Assembly: GCA_947375135.1 (NCBI GenBank) | Contig: CANCER010000001.1 | Coordinates: forward strand, 62,001-126,000 | DNA from: Comamonadaceae bacterium | Lineage (GTDB): Bacteria > Pseudomonadota > Gammaproteobacteria > Burkholderiales > Burkholderiaceae_C | Length of the DNA stretch: 64,000 nt | Direction of reading: 5' to 3' | Part shown: positions 50,941 through 60,257 of the stretch, in pieces | Layout of the letters: each line of letters opens with the position of its first letter | Numbering within the stretch: the first letter of the stretch is position 1 | The notes under the pieces: generated by a model | What the model was told of the DNA's origin: nothing | Seen by the model: only the letters and a program-made list of their open reading frames with translations | Database searches by the model: none | Translations under genes and position numbers: made by a program

Positions 50941-52026
50941 ATGTCGAACACCACATCCCCCTCCCCTGCCATTGCACCCGCCACTCCGGCGGCAATTCGC
51001 CTCACCGAATTCAGCCATGGCGGCGGCTGCGGCTGCAAAATTGCGCCGGCCGTGCTCACGCGCCTGCTGGCCAACGCCAACCTGCCCCTGCTGCCGCCCG
51101 ACCTGCTGGTGGGCACCGAGACCAGTGATGACGCCGCCGTCTACCGCCTCAATGACCAGCAGGCCATCATCGCCACCACCGACTTTTTCACCCCCATCGT
51201 CGACGACCCCTATGACTTCGGCCGCATCGCCGCCACCAACGCGCTATCGGACGTGTACGCCATGGGCGGCACGCCGCTGTTTGCGTTGGCCCTGGTCGGC
51301 ATGCCGCTGGGCAAGATTCCCGAAGAGGCCATTCGCCTGATCCTGGCCGGTGGCCAAGACGTATGCAAGGCGGCCGGCATCCCGATTGCCGGGGGCCACA
51401 GCATCGACACGCTGGAGCCCATTTACGGCCTGGTCGGCATCGGCCTGGTGCACCCGGACAAGGTCAAGCGCAACAACCAGGCACAGGCCGGCGATGTGCT
51501 CATCCTGAGCAAGCCGCTGGGCGTGGGCATGCTGTCTGCCGCGCTGAAAAAAGGCACGCTGTCCGCTGAAGGCTATGCCGACATGGTGCGCTGGACCACC
51601 AAGCTCAACACGCCGGGTATTGCGCTATCTGCCATGCCCGAGGTGCACGCCATGACCGACGTCACCGGCTTCGGCCTGGCCGGGCACTTGCTGGAAATCT
51701 GCCGTGGCTCTTCGCTCGCAGCGCAGGTCAACTTTGACACCGTGCCGCTGATCCCGCTGGCCGCCGAGATTGCCCAAAGCGGCACCGCCACCGGCGCCTC
51801 GGCCCGCAACTGGGATGGCTACGGCAGCAGCATGGTGCTGCCCGAAGGCTGTGAGAAATGGAAGCAAAACATGCTGTCCGACCCGCAAACCAGCGGCGGC
51901 CTCTTGATCGCCTGCGCGCCCGAAGCGGCAGAGCGCGTGTTGGAGTTGCTGCGTGCGGAAGACTTTGGCGCAGCCGCCATTGTTGGCGACCTGACAGCCG
52001 GTGCGGCCGAGGTGAACGTCCGCTAA
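50941..52026 (+). CDS. selD: selenide, water dikinase (selenophosphate synthetase)
   Basis: This 361-aa enzyme makes selenophosphate from selenide and ATP. The catalytic motif HGGGCGCKIAP has Cys at the active position near residue 31, so it is not a selenoprotein. ATP-binding segments include DDAAVYRLNDQQAIIATTDF and TDVTGFGLAGHLLEI. The ATG at 50941 was used; an ATG at 50917 is in frame and cannot be excluded. No selA, selB or selC is seen, so selenium is probably destined for tRNA here. Confidence 0.95.
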   Translation: MSNTTSPSPAIAPATPAAIRLTEFSHGGGCGCKIAPAVLTRLLANANLPLLPPDLLVGTETSDDAAVYRLNDQQAIIATTDFFTPIVDDPYDFGRIAATNALSDVYAMGGTPLFALALVGMPLGKIPEEAIRLILAGGQDVCKAAGIPIAGGHSIDTLEPIYGLVGIGLVHPDKVKRNNQAQAGDVLILSKPLGVGMLSAALKKGTLSAEGYADMVRWTTKLNTPGIALSAMPEVHAMTDVTGFGLAGHLLEICRGSSLAAQVNFDTVPLIPLAAEIAQSGTATGASARNWDGYGSSMVLPEGCEKWKQNMLSDPQTSGGLLIACAPEAAERVLELLRAEDFGAAAIVGDLTAGAAEVNVR

Positions 52027-52212
52027 AGAGGCGGACGGGGCCCCTTCGGTCTCTGCGACACAAGGGATATGCCGGGCTCTTCAGGGAGGCTGACCACAAA
52101 TCGTAGCCCGACACACCCCTTGCGTCGCAGGTGTGGGTTAGCCACTATTCAAGTGCCAGGACGTGCCCTGAAATTGACGGGCGTGGGCCACGCGCAACAA
52201 GCATTGACCCGG

Positions 52213-52251
52213 AAGGGCCCATTGCGGTCAAACGTCCAATTCGGCCCTTTT
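52213..52251. terminator. probable terminator between selD and the convergent MFS gene
   Basis: AAGGGCC and GGCCCTT pair, with an inner ATTG/CAAT extension, and are followed by further T residues. The stem is interrupted and the loop large, so strength is uncertain. The preceding 187 bp (52027-52212) contain no gene that I recognise. Confidence 0.5.
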
Positions 52252-52270
52252 CAGTGAACCAATGCGTGTC

Positions 52271-53461
52271 TCAGTTGTTTGCTGCGCCGGCATGACCGAC
52301 CTTCCGCGTCAGACCACCATTTCGGAACAAAGCCAGCATCAACTCGGCCAGGGCCAAAGCCAAGACCAGTGCCAAACACCACCCCGTGCCCATGTGCACG
52401 ATGATCCACCCTCCCAGTATCGGGAAACCAAAAATACCAACGAAGTAGGCCAGTACAAACCACGTCAATGCAGCGTGGCGCAGTTCAGGTGGTGCGTCGT
52501 TGATCACCTGCGTCTGGATAACCGAATACACCAGGCCATAACCCAGTCCCAGCAAGACCGCACTTCCCACCTGAACTGCCACACCCAGGGTCATGAAGTT
52601 GGCCACGAGCACGCCCAGGGTCATCAGCACCAGCAAGGACACGGCCAGGCGGTCGGCCTGTACCCGCGCCAGAAAGGAGGCCAGTGTCAGGCGCGCTACG
52701 ACCACGGTCACGGCATAGACAGCAAAAAAGGTGCCGGCGTGCAGGTTCGTGTCGCGCACCAGTGAGGTCTGAAAGGTCATCAGTCCCGTGAACACACAGG
52801 CTCCCAGCCCCACCATCATGATGGGGAAACGGGCTCGGGTGGCCAGCACCTGTGGCAAGGCGCGCAGCCACCCCTTGTTGACCGTGGCAGCTGCCGTCTT
52901 GGGGCGCTTTGATACCGCTTCAAACGTGGCAAGGTGGACGCTGGCCAGCAGACAGGCGCAGGCCACCGCGCTCAGGGCGGTGGCGGTTGAAAAATGCAGT
53001 TGCTGGATGAGGGCAGTGGCGGCAATCGGACTCATACCGATACCTGCCATCTGGAACGCGCCAAAGCGTGCAAACCAGAAGGCCCGGTCAGCATCGGTCA
53101 CGCGCGCCGACAGTGACAAAGGAGCCGCCAGGTAAAAGATGCCCCAACCCAGTCCGATCAGCAAACCGGCCAACAAGGTCCACAGGTTCACCGCCCCCAG
53201 AGTGGCCAGGCTTTGGTAACCCACAGCCAGCAAGAATGCACCCAAAGCCGCCATGCGCGCCGCACCCAGGCGCTCCGCAAACCAGCCTACCAAGGGCACC
53301 CCCAGAAAGGTGCCCACCATGGCACCGGCCAGTGTGAGCCCGGTGCTGACCTCACTGCCGCCCAACGCGCGAAAGTGTTCCGTCAGTAGAAATGTGGCGC
53401 CGTAGCCCAGCGCGGTGAGCAGGGTGCCGATGAACAAAAGAGACGAGTGCAAAGATCGCAT
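52271..53461 (-). CDS. MFS transporter
   Basis: This 396-aa protein has about twelve hydrophobic spans and the MFS loop motif after helix 2 (GWFAERLGAARMAALGAF). It belongs to the drug/metabolite-proton antiporter type, but no specific substrate is evident. The start at 53461 (MRSLHSSLLFIGTLL) was chosen because it precedes the first helix; a longer frame overlaps the GNAT gene. It lies 2 bp after the truncated GNAT gene and may be cotranscribed with it. Confidence 0.88.
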   Translation of the reverse strand: MRSLHSSLLFIGTLLTALGYGATFLLTEHFRALGGSEVSTGLTLAGAMVGTFLGVPLVGWFAERLGAARMAALGAFLLAVGYQSLATLGAVNLWTLLAGLLIGLGWGIFYLAAPLSLSARVTDADRAFWFARFGAFQMAGIGMSPIAATALIQQLHFSTATALSAVACACLLASVHLATFEAVSKRPKTAAATVNKGWLRALPQVLATRARFPIMMVGLGACVFTGLMTFQTSLVRDTNLHAGTFFAVYAVTVVVARLTLASFLARVQADRLAVSLLVLMTLGVLVANFMTLGVAVQVGSAVLLGLGYGLVYSVIQTQVINDAPPELRHAALTWFVLAYFVGIFGFPILGGWIIVHMGTGWCLALVLALALAELMLALFRNGGLTRKVGHAGAANN

Positions 53462-53463
53462 GA

Positions 53464-53787
53464 TTAAAGAATCTTTCGGTACTGGACGAAGCCGCTCTTG
53501 TCGGCGATATGGTCGTACAACCGCATTGCTTGCGCGTTGGTTTCGTGGGTAAGCCACCAGACGCGCGATGCCGGTGCTTGTGCCGCTTTGGCGTACACAT
53601 GTTCGATCAAGGCGCGCCCCACGCCTTTGCCGCGCCATTGCGGCAGGGGTTCAGTCGGATCCAGAAAGCGTGCCCAAGTCTTGGCCGTCACTGCGTCTGC
53701 GATCTGCGTTTTGTCAATGGTCTGGCAAGACTGCCCCAGGGGCAACCATTGTGCGAAGTCGGCATCGCATGCCATTCGGATGTCCAT
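53464..53787 (-). pseudogene. GNAT acetyltransferase with apparent in-frame internal deletion
   Basis: The 107-codon frame begins MDIRMACDADFAQWLPLGQS and reaches ARFLDPTEPLPQ. It then continues with WRGKGVGRALIEHVYAKAAQ and ends SGFVQYRKIL. In close families of about 145-150 residues the section between these parts contains beta strands 2 to 4, which are absent here. The reading frame is kept, but the acetyl-CoA fold should be broken, so it is listed as a pseudogene. The missing part is inferred from family memory. Confidence 0.7.
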
Positions 53788-53874
53788 ATCAGATCCATGG
53801 GGTAGGAGTGCCTACAGCTTAAAAGACATGTGGCACCATAGATAGACCCACAGCCTCTTAAAAAATAGAACCAG

Positions 53875-55338
53875 ATGTCCCTTCAAACCTTGTTGAACGA
53901 TCTGGGAGGCGCCGGAAAAAAGGCCGGTCGCTCGCGCCAGCAACGCCTTTATGACTTGTTGCGGCGTGCCATTCTGGATGGCGTGCTGCCTCAGGGCTGG
54001 AATTTGCCCGGGAGCCGTGAAATGGCGAGGGAATATGGCCTGTCACGCAATACCGTCATCTACGCCTATGAGTTATTGCGTGCGGAGGGTTTTGTGCTGT
54101 CCGACCGGCGCGGTACCCGCGTGGCCACGCTGACATTGGCGGCACCGCAGGAAAGCACCGGGGATGGCACAGAGCCATTGAAGTTATCCGTTCGAGGGCA
54201 GCACATGGGCCTGGAGCGCCACGGCGGGGAGCACCTGCCGTTTGCTGCCGGTGTGCCGGATGTGAACCTCTTCCCCTGGCGCCAGTGGTTCAAGCACCTG
54301 GAGCACGCCTGGAAGTCTGCGGGTGCACGCCACCTGGCCTATGCCCCCATCGGTGGCGAGCGCCGACTGCGCGAAGCCATCGCCATGCAACTGGGCATCA
54401 CCCGAGGGATTTCCTGCACGGCAGATCAGGTGCTGGTGACCTCGGGGGCGCAGACGGCCATCGATGTGTGCGGGCGATTATTGGCAGACCAGGGCGATGT
54501 AGCCTGGATAGAAGCACCCGGCTACCCCAGCGCACGTGCCATTCTGGGCGCCTCCGGCCTGAAGCTGGTCGATGTGCCCGTGGATGCGCATGGAATGGCT
54601 GCTTCGCCCGCACTGTGGCGGCGCCATCCACCCAAATTGATTCTCGTGACCCCTTCGCACCAATACCCTATGGGCGGAGTGATGCCGCTGGAGCACCGCA
54701 TGGAATTGCTGGGCCATGCCCAAAGACACCAGAGCTGGATTGTGGAGGACGATTACGACAGCGATTTGCAGCATAGCGGCGCTGTGATTCCCGCCATACA
54801 GAGCCTGGCGACGCAATCCGCTGTGGTCTATGTGGGCACCTTCAGCAAGTCCTTGTACCCTGGTTTGCGCATTGGCTATCTGGTGTTGCCTGCCTGGATC
54901 AGCAAACGCTTTTCTGAGGCGGTGCAGCTGCTCTTCACGCCGGGTCAGGCGTTGGAGCAACTGGCCTTGGCGCGCTTCATGGAGTCTGGCGACTTGGCAC
55001 GCCATCTGCGGCATATGCGCGGCGTCTACCGGGAGCGCCAGCAGTGCATGCGCGAGCAACTGGAACAGCAATTTGGTGACCGGGTGCGCATCCTCGGGGG
55101 CAAAGCGGGCGTGCATCTGACCTGCGTGTTTGCGCCCGGTACAGATGACGTAGCCATAGCGCGTAAGGCGGCTGCGTTGGGTGTAACCGCCCGTCCCCTC
55201 AGTGGGTATGGTTCGCAAGGAGTAAACCGCACGACCATTCCAGGGCTGGTACTGGGGTACGGCGTGGCGGATGCGCAGCAAATTTGCCAGCTGATTCCTC
55301 GCCTGAGGCAGGCGTATGACGATGTCATACACCCATAA
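53875..55338 (+). CDS. MocR/PdxR-type transcriptional regulator (GntR plus aminotransferase domain)
   Basis: This 487-aa protein has an N-terminal GntR winged helix (LYDLLRRAILDGVLPQGWNL, REYGLSRNTVIYAYELL) and a C-terminal type I aminotransferase-like domain. The PLP-binding Lys is in VGTFSKSLYPGLRIGYL, with an upstream EDDYDSDLQHSG. MocR proteins respond to PLP or amino acids. It is divergent from the GNAT-MFS genes, with 87 bp between starts, so it may control them. Confidence 0.92.
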   Translation: MSLQTLLNDLGGAGKKAGRSRQQRLYDLLRRAILDGVLPQGWNLPGSREMAREYGLSRNTVIYAYELLRAEGFVLSDRRGTRVATLTLAAPQESTGDGTEPLKLSVRGQHMGLERHGGEHLPFAAGVPDVNLFPWRQWFKHLEHAWKSAGARHLAYAPIGGERRLREAIAMQLGITRGISCTADQVLVTSGAQTAIDVCGRLLADQGDVAWIEAPGYPSARAILGASGLKLVDVPVDAHGMAASPALWRRHPPKLILVTPSHQYPMGGVMPLEHRMELLGHAQRHQSWIVEDDYDSDLQHSGAVIPAIQSLATQSAVVYVGTFSKSLYPGLRIGYLVLPAWISKRFSEAVQLLFTPGQALEQLALARFMESGDLARHLRHMRGVYRERQQCMREQLEQQFGDRVRILGGKAGVHLTCVFAPGTDDVAIARKAAALGVTARPLSGYGSQGVNRTTIPGLVLGYGVADAQQICQLIPRLRQAYDDVIHP

Positions 55339-55704
55339 GCAGCAATGCGCTAAACCTCCCTGAGAGATCTCCTCGGTGAAAGGCAACTACCCGGAATCGG
55401 GTGTGCCGTGGCCCTACAGCTACTTCTGATCGAATGACAGGTCGCGCTCGATCCGGTGCCCACTTTGGCGGTAAGCGCGCCATGTGGCCGTCACTTACTC
55501 CTCAGAGCCTATTGTCTGCAGTGAAGAAGGCAGATCGCAAAACTGCAATTCCGATCCCGCTGCACCGGCGACGCGCATGTTAGTTCTACGGCGGTCGCCC
55601 CTCATACACAGGCGCGCTGGCCCTATGCATTGACTGCCAATCACCCCGTCCACCCGCAAGACGGGTGAACCGGGAGTCGCGATGGAGCTGGCGCTTCGCG
55701 GTAC
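55339..55704. other. intergenic stretch without a recognised gene
   Basis: This 366-bp stretch lies between the ends of two convergent genes. Short open frames exist on both strands but none has a ribosome site or family resemblance. No tRNA, repeat or convincing terminator was seen. It may contain an eroded gene. Confidence 0.5.
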
Positions 55705-56808
55705 CTACGCCGTGATTTCCTTGGCACTGATGGTGTAGCGGAAGCTGTCCGGCGCCAGCTCGTCAAAGCGGCCGGCGGCGTTCTCGCCTTGCGGGTACAT
55801 CAGGAAAGGCAGCGTGCCCGGGCGCGAATAGTGGGGCAGCTTCAGATCGTGCGCCGTATTCCAACCCACCCAGTTGCCTTCCCAGCCGCCGAACAGTGCC
55901 TTGTTCACAGGGGCGGCCACCGGGTTGGTCTTGTCCTTGATCCAATCCGGGGTTTCCTGGCGCATGACCTTCAGCACATCGGCCGGGTCCATGGCCACCC
56001 AACCGTATTGGTTCAGGAAGACCTCAGCGCGGCAATGCTGCGCGCCCTTGAGGCTGGCTGAGTTGCCACCCAGTTCCTTGTAGCCAAAGGCAGAAGGGGC
56101 TACGCGGATGCCGTAGATGTCGCGCGCGGGCACGCCTACCGATCGGCACAGGCCGACAAACAGGGCGTTCAGGTCCGCGCATTTGCCACCCAGGTTGCCG
56201 CTCTCCAGCAAGGTCTTGATGTCACCCACGCCGCAGCCGCGTGTCTTGGGTTCGCGGTAGGCGCTGTCCACCACCCACTGGTAAATAGCGCGCACTTTGT
56301 CCACATCGCTGTGGGCACCGTGGGTGGCCTTCTTCGCGGTTTCCAGAACCACGCCATCAATGGGCAGCAGTTCGGTAGCGGCCAGGTTGGCCTTGAGCAG
56401 CGCCGGGTCTTCGTGCACCACGCTCTTCCTAGCCCAGTCGACTGCGCGGTTGCGCGTCTGCACCGTGCTGGTCAACGACACGGTGGGTGCCGCTACCTCG
56501 GCGGCAAATTCAACGTAAAACATGCGTGCGCCCTGCGACGCGTCAGACACCAGGCGAGCCTTGGTGGCGTTGCCCGTCCAGCTGCTGCCGAGCGAAACCT
56601 GGAAGTCGGTAGCCAGGTCGGGCACCGGCAACCACAGGCGCGTAGCGCCCTTGATGTCTGCCACATTGACGGTGGTGGTGACTTCAAACGTGCGCCAGCC
56701 TTCCACCTGGGGTTCAAAGCGGCGCTCGGCGGCAAAGACCTGCGGCAATACGGTGGAGGACAGGGCTGCGCATCCGGCCTGGAGCATGTGGCGGCGTGAG
56801 AGGGTCAT
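55705..56808 (-). CDS. transglutaminase-like domain protein, exported
   Basis: This 367-aa protein begins with a Tat-like signal (TLSRRHMLQAGCAALSS, cut after FAA). Its transglutaminase core has the Cys in LGGKCADLNALFVGL, the His in QHCRAEVFLNQYGWVAMDPAD and the following Asp in the same segment, so the Cys-His-Asp triad is complete. Such proteins are often periplasmic peptidases. The start at 56808 was chosen at MTLSRRH; four upstream residues are possible. A TlpA-like thioredoxin gene lies 61 bp upstream in the same direction. Confidence 0.88.
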   Translation of the reverse strand: MTLSRRHMLQAGCAALSSTVLPQVFAAERRFEPQVEGWRTFEVTTTVNVADIKGATRLWLPVPDLATDFQVSLGSSWTGNATKARLVSDASQGARMFYVEFAAEVAAPTVSLTSTVQTRNRAVDWARKSVVHEDPALLKANLAATELLPIDGVVLETAKKATHGAHSDVDKVRAIYQWVVDSAYREPKTRGCGVGDIKTLLESGNLGGKCADLNALFVGLCRSVGVPARDIYGIRVAPSAFGYKELGGNSASLKGAQHCRAEVFLNQYGWVAMDPADVLKVMRQETPDWIKDKTNPVAAPVNKALFGGWEGNWVGWNTAHDLKLPHYSRPGTLPFLMYPQGENAAGRFDELAPDSFRYTISAKEITA

Positions 56809-56869
56809 GGTGGCTTGCAATGGATAGAGTTGAAAAAATAAGAACTGTTACGCCGGCACTTGCCGCGAT

Positions 56870-57394
56870 TTACAGATGCGTTTGAAGCCTCTGCCGGACG
56901 GCGGGGCTGCCCCAGTCCAGCTCGCCCTCGATACGGAGTACGGTGCGGCCAGCGGGGGTTATTACAAATGTAGTCGGAAAACGCGTGACACCCCAGGCCC
57001 GGGCGGCTTCGCCATAGGAATCGCGCACCAGGGCCAGCGACAACGCCTGGGTGTCGCGAAAGCGCTGCACCGGCTCGCGCCCTTCCTTGAAGTTGACCGC
57101 CACGACCTTGAGCTTGCGCAACTGGAAGTGCGCTTCCAGCCGCTCAAAGGAGCGCATCTCGGCGCGGCAGGGCTCACACCAGGTCGCCCAAAAGTTCACA
57201 AGCACCGGCCTGCCCTGCTCCTGGGCCAGTTCCCAGATCTGATCTTGCAGGTCGGGCAGGCGCAAGGGCGGCGTAGCGCGCGTGGCAGGCCAGGGCAGCC
57301 AGCGTGCGGCATCGGGGTCCGCAGCAGCCGCACGCCCTGCCAGGGCTGGCGATGCCAGCGCCATGCAGGCCTGGCGGCGGGTCAGGCACAGCAT
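56870..57394 (-). CDS. TlpA-like thioredoxin family protein
   Basis: This 174-aa protein has an N-terminal signal (MLCLTRRQACMALASPALAG, cut near AAA) and a thioredoxin domain with the active site NFWATWCEPCRAEM and the cis-Pro region RFPTTFVITPAG. It is probably a periplasmic thiol-disulfide reductase. Its nearness to the exported transglutaminase-like protein, which has a catalytic Cys, suggests it could keep that Cys reduced (inference). Confidence 0.9.
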   Translation of the reverse strand: MLCLTRRQACMALASPALAGRAAAADPDAARWLPWPATRATPPLRLPDLQDQIWELAQEQGRPVLVNFWATWCEPCRAEMRSFERLEAHFQLRKLKVVAVNFKEGREPVQRFRDTQALSLALVRDSYGEAARAWGVTRFPTTFVITPAGRTVLRIEGELDWGSPAVRQRLQTHL

Positions 57395-57428
57395 GTCAGG
57401 CGTCCCATCTCACTTTATTGCGCCGCCG

Positions 57429-58301
57429 CTATGCTTTGGAAGCGGGGTAGGGGATGAATTCGGTCTCGCCGGGCACCGCAGGAAAGCGCCCGGCGATCCA
57501 GTCTTCCCTGGCCTGCAGCAGCCGCTCTTGGCGGCTGGAGACAAAGTTCCAGACGATAAAACGGTGGCCCAGCGGCTCGCCGCCGATCAGGATGACACGG
57601 GCCTGACCCTCCGCTTGCAGGCGGGGTTCGCTGCCAGGTGCCAACACCAGCATCTGATGCTGCGGCAGATCCATGCCGTCCAGCGTGCAGCCGGAGTCCA
57701 GCGCATACAAAGCGCGCTCGGAATAGGCAGCGGGAATAGCCAGCCCGCCACCCGCCTGCAGTTGCATGTCCAGATACATGGTGGGCGATCTCGCCGGCAC
57801 GGGCGATGTCACACCAAAGGCGCTACCCGCCAGCACCGTCACCTGCACGCCGTCCTGCAGCACCTTGGGAAGGCCATGGGCGGCAAAGTGGTGAAAAGCG
57901 GGCTCGCATTCCTCCTGCTCCACCGGCAAGGCCATCCATAGCTGCAGGCCATGCGCGACACGCGGCTGGTCGCGCAAATCCGCCGGGGTGCGCTCGGAAT
58001 GCACGATGCCGCGCCCCGCCGTCATCCAGTTGAGCTGACCCGGCTCCATGCGCTGCGCCGCGCCGGTGGAGTCGCGGTGCATCATGGCGCCCTCGAACAA
58101 ATAGGTCACGGTGGACAGGCCAATATGCGGGTGCGGCCTGACGTCATGGTTGTCACCGGCTTGCGCCTGTACCGGACCGAAGTGGTCAAAAAACACAAAA
58201 GGCCCGACCGCCTGGCGCTGTGCCGAAGGCAGCAGGCGGCGAACGGTCAGCCCACCGCCCAGATCGTGTTGGCGTGGCATGAGGATTTGGGATGTTTGCA
58301 T
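57429..58301 (-). CDS. pirin family protein
   Basis: This 290-aa double-cupin protein has the pirin metal site: RPHPHIGLSTVTYLFEG with two His residues, and GRGIVHSERTP with the His and Glu. Bacterial pirins can have quercetinase activity or bind partner enzymes; the role here is open. The start at 58301 gives the family N-terminus MQTSQILMPRQHDLGGGL. A longer frame reaching 58859 is not supported. It is divergent from the GGDEF gene. Confidence 0.92.
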   Translation of the reverse strand: MQTSQILMPRQHDLGGGLTVRRLLPSAQRQAVGPFVFFDHFGPVQAQAGDNHDVRPHPHIGLSTVTYLFEGAMMHRDSTGAAQRMEPGQLNWMTAGRGIVHSERTPADLRDQPRVAHGLQLWMALPVEQEECEPAFHHFAAHGLPKVLQDGVQVTVLAGSAFGVTSPVPARSPTMYLDMQLQAGGGLAIPAAYSERALYALDSGCTLDGMDLPQHQMLVLAPGSEPRLQAEGQARVILIGGEPLGHRFIVWNFVSSRQERLLQAREDWIAGRFPAVPGETEFIPYPASKA

Positions 58302-58433
58302 AGGGGGTAATGCGGTATGGCGGCGTAATGTCTGAACGCTGATAGGGGGGAAGTCTATCGGCTGCGGCAATGGCGCAGCAATCTCCTGCACCATCCCGTC
58401 GCACGGAGCCCCGCAATTACTCCTGGTAGTAAC

Positions 58434-60257
58434 ATGGGTCAAGAGAAAATAATGCTTGTTCACGATATCCCTGCGCCTACCCCGCCCCAAACGCCCGGCG
58501 ATGCCACGTTCCGCAACCGCGTGCTGGAGTTGCTGGTGCAAGGCGCTCCGCTGCAGCAGATCCTGGAAACCCTGCTGACGGGTCTGGAAGAGGTCAGACC
58601 CGGCGCCCTGTGCAGCCTGATGCTGTTGGACTCGCAGGGCCTGCATATTGCACGCACCTTTGGTTTGAGCCTGCCCGATTTCTACAACGCCGCGCTGCAG
58701 GGCATGGCGATTGGCCCCCGTGTCGGCTCCTGCGGGAGCGCCGCACACACCGGCGAGCGCGTGATTGTGGAAGACATTTCCACCCACCCCTACTGGGAAA
58801 ATTTCAGGGAACTGGCGGCCCGGGCCGGCCTGGCGGCCTGCTGGTCGCATCCGATTCACGGGTCCTCAGGCCGGGTGCTGGGCACCTTCGCGGTCTACTA
58901 CCGCACGCCCCAGGCACCGGATGCCGCCGATCTGGAGCAGATCCGCCAATCCGCCGCGTTGGCCTGCATTGCCATCGAAAAAGATGCCGAAGCGCAAAAA
59001 CTGCGCGACAGCGAAGAGCGCTACCGCACCCTGGTGGAGTGGTCGCCCGACCCGGTGCTGGTGCACCGTCTGGGCACCATTCTGTACGTCAACCCTTCAG
59101 CCATCCGTATTTTCGGTGCCAGCGCTGCGAGCCAGTTGGTGGGGCGGCATACCCGCGAACTGATTCATCCGGACTACCAGGAGCAGCAATCCAGCCGCAT
59201 GGCGGCCATCGTGGAGAACCTTGCCATCACGCCCTTGGCAGAGTCAAGGTTTCTGCGCCTGGACGGCAGCGCCTTCGATGTCGAGGTGCAAGGCACCTCT
59301 ATCGTGTACGAGGGCCAGCCCGCCATCCATGTGCTGCTGCGCGACATTACCGAACGCAAACTGGCCAAGGACAAGCTCAAACTGGCGGCCAGCGTGTTCA
59401 GCCATGCACGCGAAGGCATTGTGATCACCGGTGCGGATACCCTGATCGTGGATGTGAACGACACCTTCAGCACCATTACCGGCTACGCACGCGCGGACGT
59501 GCTGGGCACGCAGCCCGGCATGTTCCGGCAGGGCAGCCATTCGCAAACCTATTTCGATGCCCTGTGGGATGGCCTGCGCAACGATGGCCACTGGAGCGGC
59601 GAAGTCTGGAGCCACCGCAAGAGCGGCGAAGCCTATGCAGAGCTGATCACCATCAGTGCCGTGACCGATGCACTGGGCGAGGTGACCAACTATGTGCTGC
59701 TGTTCGTGGACATCACGCCCATGAAGACCTACCAGCGGCAGCTGGAAAACATGGCGCACTTTGATGCCCTGACCCACTTGCCCAACCGCCTGCTGCTGGC
59801 CGACCGGCTGCACCAGGCCATGACCCAGCGCCAGCGCCGCAAGCAGGTGTTGGCAGTGGTGTTTCTGGACCTGGATGGCTTCAAGGCCGTCAACGACCAG
59901 TATGGCCACAGCGCAGGTGACGAGTTGCTGGTAGTCGTGTCACAGCGCATGCGGGGCGCACTGCGCGACGGGGACACCCTGGCGCGCGTCGGCGGTGACG
60001 AATTTGTAGCGGTGCTGGTGGACCTGGATTGCTCGGAGGATGCCGAGCCGGTGCTGGAGCGCTTGCTACAGGCAGCCGCAACCCCGGTTGCCCTGGGCCA
60101 GGCCGTGATCCATGTCTCGGCCAGCATGGGCATTGCGGTCTATCCGCGCGACGGTACCCATGCGGACTTGCTGCTGCGACGCGCCGACCAGTCCATGTAC
60201 CAGGCCAAGCAGGCAGGGCGCAACCGCTACTCCTTTTTCAAGGACTTCCCGGTTTAG
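58434..60257 (+). CDS. diguanylate cyclase with GAF-PAS-PAS-GGDEF domains
   Basis: This 607-aa protein should make cyclic di-GMP. It has a GAF domain (about residues 25-180, with RVGSCGSAAHTGERVIVEDI), two PAS domains (about 195-310 and 320-430), and a GGDEF domain starting at FDALTHLPNRLLL. The active site is RVGGDEF, and an inhibitory I-site RDGD lies five residues before it, so feedback control is likely. No membrane helix is seen, so it is cytosolic. An ATG at 58452 is an alternative start. It overlaps the convergent pyrX gene by 4 bp. Confidence 0.93.
   Translation: MGQEKIMLVHDIPAPTPPQTPGDATFRNRVLELLVQGAPLQQILETLLTGLEEVRPGALCSLMLLDSQGLHIARTFGLSLPDFYNAALQGMAIGPRVGSCGSAAHTGERVIVEDISTHPYWENFRELAARAGLAACWSHPIHGSSGRVLGTFAVYYRTPQAPDAADLEQIRQSAALACIAIEKDAEAQKLRDSEERYRTLVEWSPDPVLVHRLGTILYVNPSAIRIFGASAASQLVGRHTRELIHPDYQEQQSSRMAAIVENLAITPLAESRFLRLDGSAFDVEVQGTSIVYEGQPAIHVLLRDITERKLAKDKLKLAASVFSHAREGIVITGADTLIVDVNDTFSTITGYARADVLGTQPGMFRQGSHSQTYFDALWDGLRNDGHWSGEVWSHRKSGEAYAELITISAVTDALGEVTNYVLLFVDITPMKTYQRQLENMAHFDALTHLPNRLLLADRLHQAMTQRQRRKQVLAVVFLDLDGFKAVNDQYGHSAGDELLVVVSQRMRGALRDGDTLARVGGDEFVAVLVDLDCSEDAEPVLERLLQAAATPVALGQAVIHVSASMGIAVYPRDGTHADLLLRRADQSMYQAKQAGRNRYSFFKDFPV

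Noticed and set aside
52027..52212. Possible selenocysteine tRNA or small gene after selD
   Set aside because: No long acceptor-T arm or TCA anticodon arrangement could be folded, and the short frame at 52069-52257 has no ribosome site or family match.
54830..55120. Short + strand frames inside the MocR-type gene
   Set aside because: They are out-of-frame shadows with no start signal; the MocR protein is intact through this region.
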